From assembly GCA_002440145.1 (NCBI GenBank), contig DJRS01000107.1, positions 1-10,704 on the forward strand: a stretch of DNA of 10,704 nt. The letters are read 5' to 3'. Source of the DNA: Verrucomicrobia bacterium UBA6354 (GTDB lineage: Bacteria > Verrucomicrobiota > Kiritimatiellia > RFP12 > UBA1067). Made by a program: the position numbers and the translations under genes. Below the pieces are notes generated by a model that was not told the origin of the DNA, ran no database searches, and saw only the letters and a program-made list of their open reading frames with translations. Each line of letters starts with the position of its first letter. Position 1 is the first letter of the stretch. Shown here piece by piece: positions 6,087-10,704 of the stretch.

Positions 6087-8141
6087 TCAGGTCGCCGGCA
6101 CGCCCGGCCCGGCCGGCGAGACCGGCGACAAAACGCCGCCGTTCACGCCAGGCTCGCCCGCGAAGAGGATCATGCCCTCCGAAACGCCGACGGACATCTT
6201 GCGCGGAGCGAGGTTCGCGACGAAAACGACCTCCCGGCCGACCAGCTTGTCCGGTTCCGGGTAGGCCTGCCGGACGCCCGAGAAAATCGTGCGCTTGCCA
6301 AGCGCGCCCGCGTCCAGCACGAACTTGAGCAGTTTCGAACTCTTGGGCACGGTCTCGCAACTCACGACGGTCCCGACGCGCAGATCCAGCTTTTCGAAGT
6401 CGGTGAAGGCGATTTCGGGCTTGGGCGCGGGCGCGGCAGGCGTTGTTTTCGCCTTGTTCTTGCTCGCGCGCGACTCGTGCGCCACCTCGCCCGAATCGGC
6501 GGGTTTGACGGTCGCCGCGGCTATCATGGCCTCGACTTGCCTGGAATCGATGCGGTTGGCGAGATACTCGTAGGCGCCGATCTCGCAGTCTTCGCGCGTC
6601 TCGCGCGTCGAGCCCCACGTCCAGGCCGTCTCGCCAAACAGCCGGCGCGCCTTTTCGGCATAAACCGGCAGGATGGGTTGCAGATAGATGGCCATGAGGC
6701 GGAAAGCGTTCAGCGCGGCCGTCAACGTCGTGCGCGTGGTTTCGGCGTCGGTCTTCACCGTCTTCCAGGGCTCGCGGCGGTCGAAATATTCGTTCGCCGC
6801 GTCGGCCAGACGGCTGATCTCGACCACGACCTGGTTGAAACGGCGGTCCTCGTAGAATTTCGCTATCGTTTCGCCCGCCGCGCGGCACTTCGCGACAAGT
6901 TCACGACCTTCGGCGTCCAGCGTCCCGAGACGTCCCCCAAGCTTTTTCTGCAGCATCTGACCGCCGCGCGAAGCGATGTTTGTGATTTTGCCGACCAGAT
7001 CGGAATTGACGCGTTGCACGAAATCGGCGAGATTCAAGTCCAGATCGTCCGTCGTGCCGCCCAGTTTCGCCGCGTAGTAGTAGCGCAACGCTTCCGGCGG
7101 CAGATGATCCAGATACGTGCGGGCGTTCACGAAGGTTCCCTTCGATTTGGACATCTTCTCGCCGTTCACCGTCAGAAAGCCGTGCACGAACACCTTGTCC
7201 GGCCCCTTGTAGCCGGCCGTATGCAGCATGCCCGGCCAGAACAGGCAGTGGAAGCGGATGATATCCTTGCCGATGAAATGGTAGATTTCCGTCTTCGGGT
7301 CGTTCCAGAGGTCGCCCTTGCCGTTTTTCGCGCACCAATTCCGCAGACTCGCGATGTAGCCGATCGGCGCGTCCACCCAGACGTAGAAATACTTGCCCTT
7401 GCAGCCGGGGATCTCGAAGCCGAAATAGGGCGCGTCGCGCGAGATGCACCATCCGCGCAAAGGCTCCCTGAACCACTCGAGCAGCTTGTTCGAGACGTCG
7501 CTCGTCGTGTGCTCCGGAATCCACTTCTCGAGGTAGGCGTGCTGCGGTTCGAGCTCGAAATAGATATGTTCCGAATCCTTGACGACCGGCGTCGAACCGC
7601 AGGTCGTGCAGACGGGATTCCCGAGTTCCTCCGCCCCGTAGGTCGCGCCGCACTTGTCGCAGCTGTCGCCGTACTGCCCCGGCGCGCCGCACTTCGGGCA
7701 GACGCCTTTGACGAAACGGTCGGGAAGGAACATCTTGCAATGTTCGCAGTAGAGCTGGGGCGTCACCTTGCGCGTGATCGCGCCGCTCTTCTCCATTGCG
7801 GCGTAGAACCGCTCCGAAAGCTCCTTGTTCTCCGGCGAATTCGTGGTGTAGTAGTTGTCGAACGCGATCTGGAAATCGGTGAAGTCCTTCAGATGCGCCG
7901 CATGCGAGCGGGCGATCAGCTCCTCGGGCGAGATTCCCTCCTTGCGCGCGCGGATCATGATGGGCGTGCCGTGCGTATCGTCCGCGCAGACGTACACGCA
8001 CGCGTTGCCGCGCAGTTTCTGGTAGCGGACCCAGAAATCGGTCTGGATGTACTCGACCAGGTGCCCGAGATGGATGTCGCCATTCGCATACGGCAAGGCG
8101 CTCGTGACCACTATCTGTCTCTTTTCGTTGCTGTTTTCCAT
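6087..8141 (-). CDS. metG: Methionyl-tRNA synthetase with C-terminal tRNA-binding domain
   Basis: This 684-aa cytosolic class I synthetase attaches methionine to tRNA-Met, including the initiator. The N-terminus TSALPYANGDIHLGHL carries the HIGH-type motif (HLGH, 24-27). The connective peptide has four CxxC pairs (C132/C135, C148/C151, C161/C164, C178/C181), the two-zinc-knuckle form. EKMSKSKG (328-335) is the KMSKS loop. An anticodon-binding helical domain spans about 365-530, then comes a Ala/Lys/Pro-rich linker (about 545-577), then an OB-fold tRNA-binding domain (about 578-675: FEKLDLRVGTVVSCETVPKS and SGVRQAYPEPDKLVGREVV), as in E. coli-type MetRS. The start is ATG at 8141, with GGAG 5 nt upstream; the frame stays open further upstream but without similarity. 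The extreme C-terminus (SPVSPAGPGVPAT) is encoded by a stretch rich in short inverted repeats. All catalytic motifs are intact, so this is probably the housekeeping enzyme, oddly placed between secretion-type genes. Confidence 0.97.
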   Translation of the reverse strand: MENSNEKRQIVVTSALPYANGDIHLGHLVEYIQTDFWVRYQKLRGNACVYVCADDTHGTPIMIRARKEGISPEELIARSHAAHLKDFTDFQIAFDNYYTTNSPENKELSERFYAAMEKSGAITRKVTPQLYCEHCKMFLPDRFVKGVCPKCGAPGQYGDSCDKCGATYGAEELGNPVCTTCGSTPVVKDSEHIYFELEPQHAYLEKWIPEHTTSDVSNKLLEWFREPLRGWCISRDAPYFGFEIPGCKGKYFYVWVDAPIGYIASLRNWCAKNGKGDLWNDPKTEIYHFIGKDIIRFHCLFWPGMLHTAGYKGPDKVFVHGFLTVNGEKMSKSKGTFVNARTYLDHLPPEALRYYYAAKLGGTTDDLDLNLADFVQRVNSDLVGKITNIASRGGQMLQKKLGGRLGTLDAEGRELVAKCRAAGETIAKFYEDRRFNQVVVEISRLADAANEYFDRREPWKTVKTDAETTRTTLTAALNAFRLMAIYLQPILPVYAEKARRLFGETAWTWGSTRETREDCEIGAYEYLANRIDSRQVEAMIAAATVKPADSGEVAHESRASKNKAKTTPAAPAPKPEIAFTDFEKLDLRVGTVVSCETVPKSSKLLKFVLDAGALGKRTIFSGVRQAYPEPDKLVGREVVFVANLAPRKMSVGVSEGMILFAGEPGVNGGVLSPVSPAGPGVPAT

Positions 8142-8146
8142 TGTTT

Positions 8147-8150
8147 CTCC
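8147..8150 (-). promoter_or_regulatory. Shine-Dalgarno site deciding the metG start
   Basis: GGAG(A) on the minus strand, 5 nt before ATG 8141-8139. It supports this start, since the open frame extends 58 codons upstream and would overlap the preceding gene. Confidence 0.65.
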
Positions 8151-8169
8151 AATCGCAAAGACGAAATCC

Positions 8170-9114
8170 CTACGCCCTGAAATGTTCTTCCAGGACCGGG
8201 ATGGACTTCCGTTTCGAAAGCTTGACCGGCAATTCCAGGAACAGCGGGCGCAGAAAACGGAACAAACGCGCCGAAACGACACGTATCTCCCCCGGGAGCC
8301 GCCCCCGCTCGACAAGACGCTCCAATATCCGCACGGGCGCGTCGAGCCAGATGGTCTTGAGCCCGCCGTTCAGCATGTCGACGAAAGCGCCGTCGTCGAT
8401 CAGGCGCGTCTTTTCGGCCAGATCCACGGCCCGGATGGCGTAGCAGACGCGCGGCGGCGCGTCTTCGGTCAACCTGTCGGGCAGGTAGCGCAGGTCGACC
8501 GCCACCTTCCAGTCCTTGTCCACGGGCAGGCTCTGCGCGCGCTTGAGCAGGTCCTGCGGAACCGGCACGCGCTCTTCGTAGGGCGGCGGCTCCGGAATCG
8601 TCATCGGCGCATCCCGCCATACGCCCGGCGACGTCTCGACGCGCGCGAACAGGGCCCGCTCGTCGGCGTGCTTCAAGACGAGAGACCGGTCGTTCTCGAT
8701 GCGCAGCATGACGCCGTACGTCTCCCACAGCATCCGCCGCACAAGCCCCTCCTGCCGGGGCGTCAAGTACCAGGGCAAGCATCCCGGATCGTGCCGCGTG
8801 GCGACTATTTTCCCGGTGCGCAGGTACGCGACCTCGAACTGCGGCAATTCCGTCTGCGAAACATAGTAGCCGCTGTCGGGCTCGAAGCGCATGCGGACGT
8901 AGTCGTGCATGGTCTGCCAGCCTTCAAGAAACGAGATGCGCGCGCGCACGTAGCCTTTGTCGTGGATCGTGACGATGCAGAAATAGGGGAAAACGCTCCC
9001 GCAGGGCTTGAGCGCCCAATTGTAGGCCCCCATCGCGCGCAGGAGACCGAGATTCCCGATCTTCTTGCCGATTTCGTCGATTCCGCCCTTGCCCGAAAAT
9101 GCCTTCCTTCCCAT
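8170..9114 (-). CDS. Uncharacterised 314-aa soluble protein (tentatively DUF7309/DUF6930-like)
   Basis: I do not recognise a known function. There is no signal peptide, no convincing membrane helix and no CxxC motif. The N-terminal half (about 35-175) is aromatic-rich beta-type sequence, including VFPYFCIVTI (41-50), a possible strand pair around ARISFLEGW (58-66), DPGCLPWYLTPRQEGLVRRML (109-129) and ARVETSPGVWRDAP (157-170). The second half (about 185-314) has the order VDLRYLP, then FVDMLNGGLKTIWLDAP, then LVERGRLPGEIRVVSARLF, then LPVKLSKRKSIPVLEE. From memory this recalls the paired DUF7309 and DUF6930 domains of uncharacterised proteins in gut and environmental anaerobes, but I hold that loosely. 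The ATG at 9114 is strongly supported by AAGGAGG 7 nt upstream. Neighbours are the gspF-like gene (15 bp before) and metG (28 bp after). It appears intact. Confidence 0.8.
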   Translation of the reverse strand: MGRKAFSGKGGIDEIGKKIGNLGLLRAMGAYNWALKPCGSVFPYFCIVTIHDKGYVRARISFLEGWQTMHDYVRMRFEPDSGYYVSQTELPQFEVAYLRTGKIVATRHDPGCLPWYLTPRQEGLVRRMLWETYGVMLRIENDRSLVLKHADERALFARVETSPGVWRDAPMTIPEPPPYEERVPVPQDLLKRAQSLPVDKDWKVAVDLRYLPDRLTEDAPPRVCYAIRAVDLAEKTRLIDDGAFVDMLNGGLKTIWLDAPVRILERLVERGRLPGEIRVVSARLFRFLRPLFLELPVKLSKRKSIPVLEEHFRA

Positions 9115-9121
9115 CCGGACG

Positions 9122-9128
9122 CCTCCTT
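9122..9128 (-). promoter_or_regulatory. Strong Shine-Dalgarno site for the 314-aa hypothetical gene
   Basis: AAGGAGG on the minus strand fills half of the 15-bp gap after the gspF-like stop, with 7 nt to the ATG at 9114-9112. It is a full-length match to the anti-Shine-Dalgarno complement and one of the strongest in the window. Confidence 0.8.
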
Positions 9129-9129
9129 G

Positions 9130-10323
9130 TCAGCCCAACGTGGCGGACACCTGGAACACCGCCATGAGAATGGACACCGCCACGAACCCGACCATCGCGG
9201 CGATGACGACGATGAGTATCGGCTCGAGCGCGTTCGTGAACGTCGCGATGTTGCGGTCCATGTCTTTCTGGTACCGCACGCCGATATGCTCGAGCGAGGA
9301 GGCCATGTCGCCCGCCTGTTCGCCGATGGCGAGCATGTCCGTCATCATGCGCGGGAACACCCCGCTCGCCGCGAGCGGCCCCGAAATGGACGTGCCGTCC
9401 GTCACCCGCCGCCGGGCGTCGCCGAGCGCCGCGCCGATGACGGCGTTCCCGCACGTCTCCTCCGCTATCCTCAGCGCCTGCAGGACGTCCACGCCGTTGG
9501 AAAGCAGCGTCTTGAGCGTATAGGCGAGCGCGGAATACGCGCCGCTCGCGACGATGCCCTTGACGAGCGGCGCGCGCAGCTTCCAGCCGTCCACCTTGAG
9601 GCGGCCCGCCGGCGTCTTCTTCCATTTCCCGAACCACCAGACGGCCGCGGCGAGCGCGATCGCCATCAGCCAGCCGTAGCCCGTCAACGCGTCGGACATC
9701 CCGATCAGAATGCGCGTCGGAAGCGGCAGCGTCGCACCCATCGAATCGAACACCTTCTGGAACTTCGGGATAATCCACACCAGCGCGGCGATGACGGCGA
9801 AAACGCCGAACACGAGCACGATCGCCGGATAGCTGAGCGCGCTCTTGATCTTGCCGCGCATGTTGTCGAAACGCTCGTAATGGTCCGCCAGACGCCGCAG
9901 AACCTCCACCATCGCGCCGGACGCCTCCGCCGCGCGGATCATGTTCGCGTAGAGCGGCTCGAACGTGTCCGGGTGCCGCGCGAGGGCGCTCGAGAAGTTT
10001 TCGCCGCGCACGATCCGCTCGCACAGGTCGCGGCAGACGTACCGCTGCCCGCTACCCTCTTCGCCCTGCGCCGCCAAAGCCTGCAACGCCTGCCCCAGCG
10101 TCATGCCCGCCTCGATCAGATCGGCCAGTTCGGAGGTGAAAAGCAAAACCTCCGTGCGCTTCATCTTCGTGCGCGACTTCCCGCCGCCCAGTTTCATGTT
10201 CCAGATGGACGGACGCGGCGCGGCGGCCGGAGGCGGAACGGACGCGCGCGGGGCGGACGCGGCCGCCGCGGCGGGAACGTTCCCGCCGGCCCGGCCTGCC
10301 GCACTCCTCTTCGCGTATCCCAT
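9130..10323 (-). CDS. GspF/PilC-type inner-membrane platform protein
   Basis: This 397-aa protein has two T2SSF domains, as in the platform proteins of type II secretion systems and type IV pili, which couple the cytoplasmic ATPase to (pseudo)pilin assembly. Domain 1 (about 58-165) contains LLFTSELADLIEAGMTLGQAL and MIRAAEASGAMVEVLRRLADHYE. Domain 2 (about 262-365) contains YTLKTLLSNGVDVLQAL and MLAIGEQAGDMASSLEHIG. Membrane helices lie at about 166-190, 214-233 and 366-390; the last follows ALEPILIVVIAA, the classic GspF/PilC ending. Residues 1-50 are Ala/Pro/Gly-rich and replace the short beta region (FxYxAxDxxGkxxxG) that usually opens the family. The start is ATG at 10323, with GGGAG 9 nt upstream; internal ATGs at residues 43 and 54 are possible alternatives. 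serA ends 18 bp upstream. No ATPase or pilin gene is present, so secretion versus pilus assignment is open. Confidence 0.9.
   Translation of the reverse strand: MGYAKRSAAGRAGGNVPAAAAASAPRASVPPPAAAPRPSIWNMKLGGGKSRTKMKRTEVLLFTSELADLIEAGMTLGQALQALAAQGEEGSGQRYVCRDLCERIVRGENFSSALARHPDTFEPLYANMIRAAEASGAMVEVLRRLADHYERFDNMRGKIKSALSYPAIVLVFGVFAVIAALVWIIPKFQKVFDSMGATLPLPTRILIGMSDALTGYGWLMAIALAAAVWWFGKWKKTPAGRLKVDGWKLRAPLVKGIVASGAYSALAYTLKTLLSNGVDVLQALRIAEETCGNAVIGAALGDARRRVTDGTSISGPLAASGVFPRMMTDMLAIGEQAGDMASSLEHIGVRYQKDMDRNIATFTNALEPILIVVIAAMVGFVAVSILMAVFQVSATLG
10263..10288. repeat. Perfect 20-bp palindrome overlapping a 12-bp palindrome near the gspF-like start
   Basis: Positions 10269-10288 are a perfect palindrome with arms CGGCGGGAAC and GTTCCCGCCG and no spacer. 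Positions 10263-10274 form a second perfect 12-bp palindrome, CCGCCG-CGGCGG. Both lie in the codons for the Ala/Pro/Gly-rich N-terminus of the gspF-like protein, the longer one 36-55 bases into the gene. As RNA, the 20-mer can form an 8-bp stem with an ACGU loop. The symmetry is seen directly. An operator or mRNA-structure role is conjecture, and GC-rich repetitive codons may contribute. Confidence 0.6.
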
Positions 10324-10341
10324 GCGCCCGGACTCCCGCCC

Positions 10342-10704
10342 CTACTTGATGACGCGCACGCGGACGACCGCGGGATTCGCCGCCAGCTTCGCCGCGATGT
10401 CCGCCGGCACGGGCGTGTCCGTGTCGATCAGCGTGTACGCGATTTCGCCGCGCGACTTGTTCGCGACCGCGCTGATGTTGATCTTCGCCTCGCCCAGGAT
10501 GGACGTGAACGACCCCAGCACGTTCGCCTCGTTGCCGTGGCAGATCGCGATGCGCCCGGCTTTCGTCGCCGGCCCGAGCGTGCAGGCCGGATAGTTCACC
10601 GAGTTGGCGATGTTGCCGTTCTCGAGGTAGTCGCGCATTTCCTTGACGGCCATGACCGCGCAGTTGTCTTCGGCCTCTTCCGTCGAGGCGCCCAGGTGCG
10701 GGAT
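10342..10704 (-). CDS. serA: D-3-phosphoglycerate dehydrogenase, C-terminal 120 residues (5' part outside window)
   Basis: SerA oxidises 3-phosphoglycerate to 3-phosphohydroxypyruvate with NAD+, the first committed step of serine synthesis. The visible fragment opens with IPHLGASTEEAEDN, the strongly conserved C-terminal segment of the D-2-hydroxyacid dehydrogenase catalytic domain; its His (fragment residue 3) corresponds to the catalytic acid/base. The closing helix follows, then NSVNYPACTLGPA and an ACT regulatory domain from about fragment residue 49 (GRIAICHGNEANVLGSFTSILGEAKINISAVANKS... to VVRVRVIK). The single short ACT domain indicates the compact form rather than the long ASB-domain form; serine feedback is possible but not shown. 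The stop is TAG at 10344-10342. The gspF-like gene starts 18 bp downstream, with no terminator between them. Confidence 0.93.
   Translation of the reverse strand: MPHLGASTEEAEDNCAVMAVKEMRDYLENGNIANSVNYPACTLGPATKAGRIAICHGNEANVLGSFTSILGEAKINISAVANKSRGEIAYTLIDTDTPVPADIAAKLAANPAVVRVRVIK

Noticed and set aside
5092..6888. Nearly 600 codons open upstream of the FHA start in the same frame
   Set aside because: It overlaps tadC and metG, both certain genes, and shows only Arg/Gly/Ala-rich shadow sequence.
5274..8180. A 968-codon open frame on the plus strand, antisense to metG and tadC
   Set aside because: The translation is Arg/His/Ala-rich without any recognisable motif. It mirrors GC-rich third positions of the real minus-strand genes, which have intact catalytic motifs.
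1..10704. Mobile elements, CRISPR arrays, phage or tRNA genes
   Set aside because: No transposase, integrase, spaced direct repeats or cloverleaf-like sequence seen on either strand. Gene packing is continuous, with no gap above 48 bp.

Overview
The window is GC-rich bacterial chromosome. All ten recognisable genes lie on the minus strand, packed almost end to end, so transcription runs from position 10704 towards position 1. No tRNA, rRNA, CRISPR array, insertion sequence or phage gene is visible. Shine-Dalgarno motifs precede most starts. The mix (SerA with a C-terminal ACT domain, two-knuckle methionyl-tRNA synthetase with a fused tRNA-binding domain, TlyA, a GspF/PilC protein, a TadC protein, a membrane FHA protein and a multi-PEGA exported protein) fits a Gram-negative-type anaerobe. 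The Verrucomicrobiota/Kiritimatiellota/Lentisphaerota group is my best guess, but this is a weak inference from gene content, not from a marker-gene comparison.

Order in the direction of transcription: serA 3' end (cut by the window edge), 18 bp, a GspF/PilC-type inner-membrane protein, 15 bp, an uncharacterised 314-aa soluble protein, 28 bp, metG, 48 bp, a TadC-type membrane protein, 32 bp, an FHA-domain membrane protein, ATGA overlap, a five-repeat PEGA exported protein, GTGA overlap, tlyA, ATGA overlap, a thymidine/pyrimidine-nucleoside phosphorylase, 31 bp containing a clear promoter, then ruvB (5' part only). No gene-free stretch exceeds 48 bp.

Two themes are interleaved. One is housekeeping: serine synthesis, Met-tRNA charging, rRNA 2'-O-methylation, nucleoside salvage, and Holliday-junction branch migration. 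The other is an envelope or secretion set: two different T2SS-F family membrane proteins, a transmembrane FHA protein, and a PEGA-repeat exported protein. The run tadC - FHA - PEGA is the most plausible candidate for an undescribed module. It has a cytoplasmic phospho-threonine reader joined across the membrane to a TPR-like domain, and is translationally coupled to an exported PEGA-repeat partner.

Control signals that can be read directly are: an extended -10 sigma70-type promoter whose spacing predicts an almost leaderless ruvB transcript; three 4-bp stop/start overlaps linking FHA, PEGA, tlyA and the phosphorylase; a perfect 20-bp palindrome just inside the gspF-like gene; and an 8-bp-stem hairpin across the end of tadC. 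All are sequence observations with inferred function.
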